From Cantharellus purpuraceus (lineage: Eukaryota > Basidiomycota > Agaricomycetes > Cantharellales > Hydnaceae), in assembly GCA_025174535.1 (NCBI GenBank), contig JALBUN010000034.1:350501-414500 (forward strand): a DNA stretch of 64,000 nt, given 5' to 3'. Positions 32,474 through 41,880 of this stretch are shown here, one piece after another. Under the pieces are notes generated by a model. That model ran no database searches, had not been told where the DNA came from, and saw nothing but the letters and a program-made list of their open reading frames with translations. Positions within the stretch are counted from its first letter, which is position 1. The number at the start of each line of letters is the position of its first letter. The position numbers and the translations under genes were made by a program.

Positions 32474-34045
32474 ATGGCCCAGCCAGACGTGTGCTCTGCC
32501 CCCATAGAATTTCAAAAGGACCGCCATGCCCCGCTGCCCGCCGACGGCAGCGACATGCTCTTGTCCATGTCCCCAGGGACGACTTCTTCTTCTTCTCTGC
32601 CCCACGAAGCGCCCTGCACGCACGTGGGTCCAGATGTCGACATACCCGGTCTACCCCCGCTGCTCCGCGGCCACCCCGACGTCCACCTGCGCACGGGCAT
32701 CATCCGCGCCTTTTCCAGCACGGAGCCCAACGCCGAGCAGGCGTTCTTCGCCGCAGACCTCAGCCAGGTCTACGCGCAGTACGAGCGATGGCGCGCGCAT
32801 CTCCCCGATATTGAGCCCTTTTTTGGTGCGTCGTGTGCCGCCTGTGCGCATGCACGCCTCTCACGCCCGTCCTGCCAGCCGTCAAGAGCAACCCGGACCC
32901 CTACGTGATGCGTCTGCTCGCCGGCCTGGGCACCGGCTTTGACTGTGCGTCCCACGCCGAGATTGCGCAGGTGCTCGAGATGGGCGTGGCGCCGTCGCGC
33001 ATCGTGTTTGCGAACCCGTGCAAGCCCGCGTCCTTTGTGCGTGCCGCGGCGCGCGCGGGGGTCGACATGATGACGTTTGACAATGCGGACGAGCTGCACA
33101 AGGTGGCGCGCACGCACCCGCGCGCCAAGCTGGTCGTGCGCATCCTGACGGACGACTCGCGCAGCCTGTGTCGGCTGGGGCTCAAGTTTGGGGCGCCGCT
33201 GGGGGCGGTGCCGGGGCTGCTCGCGGCGGCGCGCGGGCTGGGCCTCGACGTGATCGGCGTGAGCTTCCATGTGGGGAGCGGGTGCTTTGACGCGGATGCG
33301 TTTGGGGACGCCGTGCGGCGGGCCAAGACGGCGTTTGAGATGGGGCGGACGGCGGGGTACCGGTTCGCGCTGCTGGACGTGGGGGGCGGGTTTGAGGACG
33401 GCGAGTTTGAAGGGATGGCGGGGGTGCTGCGACGGGCGATTGAGGTGCATTTTCCCGAGCGGGAGCGGGAGGGGGTGCGGGTGATTGCGGAGCCGGGGCG
33501 GTTCTTTGTGTCGCGCGCGTTCACGCTGGCGGCGAACATCATTGCCCGCCGCGCGCGGGAGGGGCCGGATGCGGCGCTGGCGGACGGGGAGGAGAGCGCG
33601 CCGGTCATGTGTGAGTGCAGGGTGTGTGTGTGCGTGTGCGTGTGCGCGCGCTGATCTGGGTGTTGCAGACTACATCAACGACGGGGTGTACGGGTCGTTC
33701 AACTGCCTCCTGTTCGACCACCAGACGGTGCAGCCGTACGTGGTGACGCTGCGGGGGTCGTTTGCGTCGGAGACGGCGCTGGGGCGGGAGCGGTATGCGA
33801 CGAGCAGCGTGTGGGGGCCGACGTGCGACTCGATTGACCAGGTGTGCGCGGGGACGCGGCTGCCGGCGACGCTGGAGGTGGGGGACTGGCTGGGGTTCCG
33901 GAACATGGGCGCGTACACGGTGTGTGCGGCGAGCCAGTTCAACGGGTTTGCCACGAGCAGGGTGGTGTACACGTCGGGCGTGGAGGGGACGGCGGAGGCG
34001 GCGGGCGTGCGGCGGGCGTTGGCGGCGGGGGCGGGCGGGGAATAG
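32474..34045 (+). CDS. SPE1: Ornithine decarboxylase
   Basis: The start is ATG at 32474 (MAQPDVCSAPIEFQKDRHAP). After a Ser/Pro-rich leader comes the PLP-dependent barrel: FFAADLSQVYAQYERW, then AVKSNPDPYVMRLLAGLGTG with the PLP-binding Lys, FDCASHAEIAQVL, VDMMTFDNADELHKV, VSFHVGSGCFDADAFGDAV, LLDVGGGFEDGEFEGM and VIAEPGRFFVSRAFTL. The beta-sandwich domain includes INDGVYGSFNCLLFDHQ and VWGPTCDSIDQVC with the active-site Cys-Asp, ending GFRNMGAYTVCAASQFNGF. The stop is at 34045. The enzyme converts ornithine to putrescine, the first committed step of polyamine synthesis, and works as a dimer sharing active sites. Two introns are clear; the second (33611-33668) holds a GT/GC dinucleotide repeat. 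Codons are strongly G/C-ending. Antizyme control is expected from the family but not visible here. Confidence 0.94.
33621..33651 (+). repeat. GT/GC microsatellite inside an ODC intron
   Basis: A run of gtgtgtgtgtgcgtgtgcgtgtgcgcgc-type dinucleotides fills most of the 58-nt second intron of the ODC gene. Length variation here would alter the spacing to the 3' splice site. Confidence 0.8.
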
Positions 34046-34213
34046 ACGACTGTGTAGACCGCGGACTCCGCGTCGGGGGCATGGCAAATAAAATGCTGTT
34101 TCGTGTGTGCTTCAGGTACGCGCGCATGAGCTCCGTCCGCATATGGATCTGCGTGGATCTTGAAAAAACAAAGAGTCCATCTTTCTTTCTTCTCAACGAC
34201 GACGACGACCAGC

Positions 34214-36369
34214 ATGGCCACGTCCCTGCTCCAGGTAATGTCTGCTCGTCGTGCTCGACGGTGTGCTCACTGTGTGTAGGACGCAATGCCGCCGCCCTCG
34301 CCCGACACACCCGTCTCCGCCACCACACGGTTCAGGCCGTACGCGAGCGCAAAGCACACCGTGACGCGGGGGCGGTACGTCACGAGCAACGACCCGCGCG
34401 GCTACATGCCCGTGTACGAGTACCCGCTCAACGGGCAGTGGCTCATGGTCGACGCGGACAACGGGTACGTCTTGTGGACCGGCATATGGAAGGGTGAGAG
34501 CGCCGTTGGCTTTCTGCGCCGCCGCTGACGTCTGCGCGAGTGCAGCCCTTGGAAAGACAAAAGGTGCGTCGGTGTCGTGTGTGCGTGCGCGTGTGCTCAC
34601 CGGCGCGCGTCGCAGCTGATATAGTCAAGATCATCGTCTCCCAGCCAGAGCTCGCGTCGCAGCTGCGCAGGGTGCGTGGCGGCTATCTCAAAATACAGGG
34701 CACATGGATGCCCTACGAGGTGCGCCCGCCCGCCCGCCGTCCTTGCTCTCTCTCACACACACATACAGATTGCACTCCGTCTCGCGCGCAGGTACGCCCC
34801 GTGCACCCCGCATCGCTAATCTCACCCCCCCATCCACAGGGTGGCCTGGCCCATTCGAGACGACCTCATTCCTCTATTCGGGCAAGTCCGCCCTTCTGCC
34901 TGCACGCACACAGACACACACTGACCACATGTACATGCACATGCACGCTGTCCAGCCCCACGTTCCCGAGCACATGTCTCACACCGGACCAGCCTGGCTA
35001 TGGCCAGCTCGGCTGCACCCACGCAGCGCGGCGCAAGGCGCGGCGCGCGACGCACACCGCGGGCGCTCGCAGTCAGGAGCCGGGTGCACCGTCTGCGGAA
35101 CGGACGGCCGCGCCGCAGGACGACGCCCAGCGTGTCCATGTGCCGGCGGTGCAGAGCCCGGGTCCCCGCGTGGCCCTGCCCCCCCAGGGCACCCGCACGG
35201 CGGACCCGCTTCCCGTCCCGGTCCGCACGCAGAGCTCTGCGTCGCAGCGGGGCACGCTCTACCACGGACACTCCCCCCGCCTGCACCCGCATGCCCGCTC
35301 GCACTCGCTGCCGCAGACCTACCCCCGCTCACCGCACGCCCAGCACCAGCACTACCAGCAGCGCTACACGCCCTATCCCCTCCCGCACCCCCATCCGCAC
35401 AAGCAGAGCCACCACGACGTGATCCATCTCCCCCCCATCAATGCCCTCGCGCCGTCCATCATGCTCGCTCCCTCCGCGGCACCGCACACCTTTGGCGTCT
35501 GTCCCCCCATCCAGCCCGTCTACCGCGGCGTCTCTGGCGCACCGTACTCCGAGTCCCCCGCGCCGGCTTCGGCGTCTGGCGCCAAACCACCCATGCCCAT
35601 ACCCACCCCCCATCTCCCCCTGCGCACGTCGGGATCGACGTGCACGCTTCCCCCCATTTCGTCGCTAGACGCCCCCCAGCCGGGCGTGGCGTCGCCGGAC
35701 GCGAGCACGGCGGTCTTGCGCCGTCTCGCGCGCGACGATGCGAGCGAGGAAGGGAAGGACGAGGCTGGGGATGGGGTTGGGAGGTCTTGTGATGCCAGGG
35801 ACGCGAGGCAGGTGGGACGAAAGCGCTCGATTTCGGCGCCCCCCAGTGACGGACGTGTTGCGTGGGTCTTTTCGTTGTGCGGGACGATTTTGTACTGATG
35901 TGTGTTCAGCGGCGAGTGTCGGGGTTTGCATGACAATTCCCCCGCGCATTCCGCCCATGCAGGGGGACACGCCCACTCTGGCCCTGGCGGCGAGTCGCAG
36001 GCACAAGGCTATGACTATGGGTATAGATACGGCTACGGATATGGGTATGGTTATGGATATTGGTACCCGGGGACGCATCCACCTCCTGGCCCGGGCCCGG
36101 CGACGTGTGGCAGCCATGGGCCCAGGGAGGAGCGTCGAGGGGGTAGTGAGGGTGTGTATACGCATCCACACCCGCACTACCCTCCCTACCCTCTCTACCC
36201 GCACCCACTCCCGCCCCCACTCCTGCCGTACCCCGGGCCGCTCCCCCCTCCGCCCCCGCCCTCCACGCACTTTGGGCCCCCCCCACCGCCTCTCACGCCC
36301 CATTTCTTTCCGTTTTTTGATTCGACGCCGCACGGATCCCGCCGCGACCGCGCCAACGGCCGCCATTAA
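34214..36369 (+). CDS. APSES/KilA-N DNA-binding regulator of the Xbp1 type with Gly-Tyr and Pro-rich tail
   Basis: The start is ATG at 34214 (MATSLLQ), then DAMPPPSPDTPVSATTRFRP. The DNA-binding domain reads YEYPLNGQWLMVDADNGYVL, WTGIWKALGKTKADIVKIIV, LRRVRGGYLKIQGTWMPYE, IALRLARRVAWPIRDDLIPL and FGPTFPSTCLTPDQPGYGQL, matching fungal Xbp1-type APSES proteins that repress transcription in stress or quiescence. An 18-nt exon (34546-34563) and a GC-AG intron (34882-34955) lie inside the domain. The body is long, disordered and rich in His, Pro and Ser, with basic clusters (ARRKARRATH, GRKRSISAPP). After a 48-nt intron near 35860-35910 the tail is low complexity: GYDYGYRYGYGYGYGYGYWY, then a proline-rich stretch, ending at 36369. 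The DNA-binding assignment is strong; the target genes are unknown. Confidence 0.85.
36001..36062 (+). repeat. Gly-Tyr coding repeat
   Basis: Tandem tay-ggn codons encode YDYGYRYGYGYGYGYGYWY in the tail of the Xbp1-type protein. The nucleotide repeat is imperfect, with alternating synonymous codons, which suggests selection for the peptide rather than recent slippage. Confidence 0.75.
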
Positions 36370-38942
36370 CCCACACATTCATTAATGAAGCCATACAAGG
36401 TGAAAACAATAATAGGCCGGTACAGCAGCGTTGACTGTCCGTCTCGTATGTCCATTGCTTTCCATGTTCGCATTTCATTCCTTTTTTGCTTTCTTCCCGA
36501 GTGTGATATTTATTCGTCCGCCCTTCCCCCGTCCGTCCGTCGCCTCTTTGTGTCCCGCTTTCGCTTTCCCGCACCCTGCTCTGCTGCTCGCAATTCTCGT
36601 TCTCATCCCCCTAATCGTTTTCCACAGTCTCGGTTCCCCATGTTCAGTTCCCCCCTAGTCCCTGTTCCTGTTCATGAAGCCCCCCAATTGTCTTGTCGCA
36701 TATGCATGTTTTCCTGACTACAGTTTTTCTCTCCCTCCCCCTTTTTCACACACGACGCCTTGTTTTCCTTCTCGCACTGTATACTCTTCCCCTCCTCCCC
36801 CCATGGACCTCGCTCGCACTCTCTCCGCACTGGACGTACGTACATACACACATAACACACCTGTTTCATACAACATTTCCTTCCCTCCGCCGATCACCCC
36901 CCTCTCCCCCCCAAGCTTTTTCTGCCACGTTTTCATCATGTATCTCATTCCCTTCATCTCTCGCTGGTTTTTTTTTCATTTGGAACTACTGCCGGTATTA
37001 CATCTATAGGGTAATCAAAGGGATTTATTTGCACCAAGAAAGAAATTGAGATCCCCCAAACTTTCCCCACTTTCCCGATTAATACAGCCGTCATTCCCTC
37101 GCGTGTTTTCGACTCGGCTCCTTTGTCGACCCCCTCGTGTTCCTGCTCCGCTCCCGCTTCCCCCCGGGACCCCTCGACATGCGTATTTTATCTTTCGAGG
37201 CATCATCTCATAATCGCTCCGGTCCGCGTCTTCGCGCGTCTCTCTCGCGAGTGTTGGTTGACAGGGCAGACTCGTACTCCTCTCCGGCACCGATCACAAC
37301 TGAACACGCCCAGGGCTTCCCCCCTCCCAGTGGCATTTCGGGCCTGATCTTTGTTTACTGCAACAGTGTCACGAGGCACCATTAATGGAGCGAGCGTGCG
37401 AGATCTCATTTCTGCACGTGGAGAGAGAAAAAAAAAAAGGACGTGTTGGCGTGCATCCGCACGACTCTGATGAACCTTAGCCAGGATGGCTAACCTGGCT
37501 TTTTTTTACATGGGCCCCCCCCCATGTCGCCGGCATGTGTGCACATCGCTCGTCGGTTACATACAACGCAGGGCACGAGGCATGCCTTTAGCCTGTGGAG
37601 GAAGGAATACATACATACGCGTGCAGGCTGCTGCTAAACCTTGACCACAGCGTTGTTGGAGGTGTGTATGGTCGGAAGCCACCAGAGACGTCGAGAAATA
37701 GGATCCAAGGCTTCCGTCGCGCACATCACCGGACCATCACCGGACAGACCTCCCGACTGCTGTGAGTGTAAGCACATCGCATAAGGAGTCTCACCTTGTC
37801 AGAGGCACATGATGGATTAGAACGCAGACAATTTCGCACCTGGAAGTATCCAGATGCAAGTCGTGACTGCCGAAATGGATGCGGGACACAAAGCTGTGTC
37901 CATCCAGATAGGACAGGGGAGGCGGAAAAGGCTAAAAAATATATATTTTTGATTGACAGAAAGGGGGGAAGGGCTGAAAGGCCAAAGTGGTGTACTCACT
38001 CACGTGTTGTGAAGTACCCAAAGTGTGACTGCGCCCCGTTTCAGGTGTCGACCCGAACTACATGTCGGGCGAGATAGTTGCCAGTACAAGACCCATTAAT
38101 ATCTCCGGCCGTCGTTTGACAACGATGTGAGCCAAAAGCAGCGTGAAACACAAAACAGGACGGAGCGCTGCAGATTGCCGAGCAAAAGTAGGTACCGGCG
38201 CCGAACCGAACGGACTCCCAGATAATGTGTATATATAGCCAAAAGAGGCAACGTGCGGCGAACTCTGCTTGGAAGTACTGTGACAACAGCACCTCTGCAG
38301 CATGGATAAACATTCCCTCGTTTACCGACGCCACATGCAGAAATCAGATCATACGCGTGGCCGGGACCAACATGGCGTACCATTGCACGCTCCTTGATCC
38401 CAGCAACACAAGTACACGCCATCTGAACAAACCGCATTCGAACACCTAGCACGGCACAAGTTTATTCCTGCGTTAAAAGACTGGCACAATTCTCCCGTGA
38501 CCCTGTGAATGAATTCAATGCCGCCCAAGCCAATAGAGATGCAGCGAATTCAGTCAGCAGGAGGGGCACAGTCGGTTGATGAACAACACAATGTGACGAG
38601 TCCTCGAGGCTGGATTTGTCGCCACGCTTTAGTGACGGTAGCACTGAAGAGGCAATCCCGTCGCTCAACGTGAATACAATCGCAGATCTGTGTGAAACCG
38701 ACGGGTGAGTGTAGGGGAAGCGGCCTCGCACGATTCAAGGCGAGTTTGTCAGGCTGTTTGGAAAGAACCTAGAGACCGAGATCGTGCACAAAGACTGGCG
38801 GAGTCCCTCGGACTTTCAAATGGAGGATCAGTGAAATGATGAAACTCGTACGGTGCAACAGTTTGGCGTTTCAAATATATATATCGACTTTTGTAGGAAA
38901 TGTCACGCTCAAGCGTGTGCAGTACATTGCAAACCATTCTAT
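36370..38942. other. Intergenic, 2.6 kb, pyrimidine-rich
   Basis: This gap lies between two convergent genes. Its first 700 nt are strongly C/T-rich on the plus strand and give many spurious open frames. A hairpin followed by eight T lies at 37477-37508, and mononucleotide runs (a10 at 37430, c9 near 37516) mark non-coding sequence. No protein motif or tRNA is recognisable. Confidence 0.45.
37477..37508 (+). other. Stem-loop followed by T-run
   Basis: AGCCAGG (37479-37485) pairs with CCTGGCT (37494-37500), and an alternative pairing TTAGCCA/TGGCTAA overlaps it; the second arm is followed directly by a T8 tract (37500-37507). It resembles an RNA polymerase III or simple hairpin terminator, but no RNA gene is identified upstream. 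Confidence 0.35.
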
Positions 38943-40294
38943 TTACCTGCCATTCTTCTGGCTCTGCGCGACCCGCCTCGTCAAGGTTCTCAGCCTCTCC
39001 GCATTCTGTCTCCTACGCGCAATGTCTTGATCCACACTCGAGTTCGCCCTGACGCCAGCGAGCGCGCGGGGAGCGACAGTGTAGCTTCCCAGGTTAGACT
39101 GCGGAATGGTGACAGCGTTCTTGCGAACACGGCTGCGCTCGCTCTCTTGCCTTGCTCGAGCAAGAATAGCATTCAATCTCTCAGTCTGCCTCACCGGGGC
39201 ATCTGGGTCTTGCTCCGGCGCAATGGGAATGTGGCGATCACGCTAGTAGAAAAAAAGATATATGATCTTATCAAGAGCCCAAGAATGAACCACATACGTA
39301 TGATGCCGAACGTTTAATGATGGGGCGGGACCAGACCGAAACAAGAGAGGTGGCCTGGCGCTGAATCGTCGAAGTGACTCGCTTGCACTTTGTGTAAAAC
39401 AGAACAACCCGAGCCAAGCCAGAGTCTTTCAAGGTGTTTGTGTCAATGTACATTTTGGACATGACATCAAAGAAAGCGTGCTGAATATTGAGAGCGGGAA
39501 GAGACTTGTCTGGAAGAGGCTCAAGCCAACGTCGAACACCATCGAAAAGATTGTTGTCAATGATGGACTGCGCGTAGCCTTGCCTACGAGCAGCGTTACG
39601 AATGTTATTCGATAAAGATAGCCAACTTACTTCTGAAGCACATCCATGACTTGCGATAACATCCTAAGCTTGGCAGTCGCAGGAAGACGTTCCTTATTCG
39701 ACGCCATATCCTCCTCGGACGCTTGGATCATGGCATCCCTGAGCCTGGACACCTCGTCATCAGCAAAGCGATCAAGAACATCTTCTTCGGCGTCCTTCTT
39801 GCGTTTCTTGGGCCGCATACCCTTTTTGGACTTGAGGATGGACTCAATTTGGAGGTCCAAATGTGTCTTGCGGACTGACGACTCATGAGCTATCGAGTAA
39901 GCAGAAAATGCAAAGTACATACTATCCTGGGGTTCCATATCCTCGGTTTCTTGCTCTGTGCGCACTTTACGCTTGCGTTTGCGCGATGGTTTATTGACAT
40001 CCTCCCCCCGCTTCCTTTTCTTCAGCTTCAGACGTCTTTCTTGGACATATTCATCGCCTGATTCACCCGACGAGTCGTCGTCATCCTGGGCACCAGCAGG
40101 TAGGCGGCGCGACGGGAGCTCTGAATTTGAAGATGCGTCAACAACTACCGTATCAAACCAGTCCGCACGGTGGAGTACCTTCTTCCTCCGAAAGTTCTGA
40201 ATCAGAACCACCGAAGATATCACGTTCAATATCTCTCTGTGTCTCTGTTAGCGGGGAATATCAGTAAATAAGAGGGGTCTCTCACATGGGACAT
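38943..40294 (-). CDS. IWS1: Transcription elongation factor Iws1/Spn1
   Basis: The start is 40294: a 9-nt first coding exon MSH, then after an intron [20 protein letters not shown]. The disordered acidic/basic N-terminus is typical ([16 protein letters not shown], then [20 protein letters not shown]). The TFIIS N-terminal (LW) domain follows: [68 protein letters not shown] and [20 protein letters not shown]. The C-terminal tail has [20 protein letters not shown] and ends at 38943. Iws1 binds Spt6 and RNA polymerase II during elongation and links transcription to chromatin and mRNA export. The start is 88 bp from the divergent YIPF6-like gene, so a shared bidirectional promoter is likely. Identity is secure. 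Confidence 0.9.
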
Positions 40295-40382
40295 GGCGTG
40301 TGGCAAGAAGTTGTCACGTCTGTCACAACGTCACTCTAGTTAGTTACTGTAAGTACTCTTCGTGTCAATTAGTTGGAAATCT

Positions 40383-41704
40383 ATGGCGACAATTCCACCT
40401 ACGCCTGGGACGGCGACTTCACAGTTCATTCAAGCTGGTGTGAAATTATGCCTTCATCAAGTGTCTTGGGTTATTAACCAAGTAACATACAGATGAGGAA
40501 GACATTGATGAGGAGTCCATCCCAGCCTTCTCCCGACCAACGCTTCCCTCCAACGATCCCTCTGCATCTCAAAACAACAAAGGAAAGAGCCGTGCACAGG
40601 ATCAGCTTGCTCATCCAGGTAGTGGAAGTGGAGATGGCCCCTCATCTCCGCAGCTCTCTGGAAACATCGGGAGTGCGGATGCAGGTGTGAAGAACACTCG
40701 TCGGACAGTAGGGGGCGTACGCATTGAAACGCGGCACGTAGACGGCTTTCTGGCTCTCATTGTGATCATTTACCAAGTAATACAGCTATTCCGGAGCGGA
40801 CACACTCGACGAGCCCGTCACCGCAACCATAGCGAGTGTTTCCCCAGCATGCCTTCACTTTGCATTAATGATGTTCTCCCAGGCCCGAGATCTTCTTTCA
40901 ATCTATTCCAAACTTGTTCAAGTGCTATACCCACGACGAACGGGCGGTGGTCGCGAGGTTCTTAGGTACTCACGTCCTCGTATGGACGCATTCTTGGTTA
41001 CTAAGCTGTTTCATCCGTCCTGCAGGGATTGGGACCTATGGGGGCCTCTCGTTCTCTGCTTGCTACTCGGAGTTATGCTTAGCGTAAATGTATGTGAACA
41101 ATCAGGTTGTACAAAATCATGGCATCAACCACAATTGCAGGCCCCACCAGCTCAGTCGTTAGGGGTGTTCACGGGAGTCGTTGTAATTGTTTCTGTAGGT
41201 TCCCTAGTCGTTACTATCCAAGCAAAAGTACGCCCGTCTTCCATGTCGTTCCCACTGTTGTTGATGATGTGTTGTCAAAGCTTCTCGGAGGTCGTGTGTA
41301 GGTCTGGTGTGCTTCTTGACACCTGCTCGTTTTAATATGTGCCACAGCTCTTTCTTTCAAGCACTATGTGTTCTTGGGTATTGTGTGGCACCACTCGACA
41401 TTGCTGCCCTGGTTGCCTGTTTCGTCCGTAAGCTCTGGATTCGCGCGCCCATTGCTTTGTTAGCCTGGGCGTGGTGCTGTTGGGGTGAGCATCATTCTCC
41501 TTTCTCCAGTAGAACCTTACCAATTTGACTGCGCAGCCTCTGTGAATTTTCTTGACGGAACCAAAATTGAGCAACAGCGCATATTGCTGGCCGTGTACCC
41601 ACTCCTGTGAGCTCAAAAGTTCATTAAATCTGTAACCGCCCATTGATCCAGGTGACATCAGGCTTTTCTATTTTATCCTAGCGTGGATGATCCTGATTGA
41701 GTAA
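40383..41704 (+). CDS. Yip1-family Golgi membrane protein, YIPF6-like
   Basis: The start is ATG at 40383 (MATIPPTPGTATSQFIQA), then DEEDIDEESIPAFSRPTLPS and a Gly/Ser-rich cytosolic stretch ending NTRRTVGGVRIETR. Membrane exons follow: RDWDLWGPLVLCLLLGVMLS (the signature DWDLWGPL.LC), SLGVFTGVVVIVSVGSLVVT, SFFQALCVLGYCVAPLDIAA and LRKLWIRAPIALLAWAW-like segments, and a last helix LLFYFILAWMILIE ending at 41704. Five C-terminal membrane segments after a soluble N-terminus match Yip1/YIPF proteins, which sit in ER-Golgi membranes, bind Rab GTPases and shape vesicle traffic. The DWDLWGPL motif points to the YIPF6 branch. Introns are short and frequent; some borders around 40740-40870 are approximate. 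Confidence 0.82.
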
Positions 41705-41880
41705 CTACTAACCATCTTCTGCCAAAATACATTGAGGCCCCATTGTCTCGCTTTAATTGATCCCCTGGCAGCCACGGAAGCTTTCATGGCGGAACCATGC
41801 CTAGCATGTGAAAGGCTATGCCATAGAATGACAGTGTAAAGTTTATGAAGATTGCTCTAATTCAGTAGATTTTTAACGAA

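Noticed and set aside
36370..37400. Several open frames in the pyrimidine-rich gap
   Set aside because: They follow from C/T-rich low-complexity DNA, overlap on both strands and show no motif or splice structure.
37470..37510. Resemblance of ttagccaggatgg to an Alu-like consensus
   Set aside because: Only about 13 nt match; the context is a local hairpin and there is no other sign of such an element or contamination.
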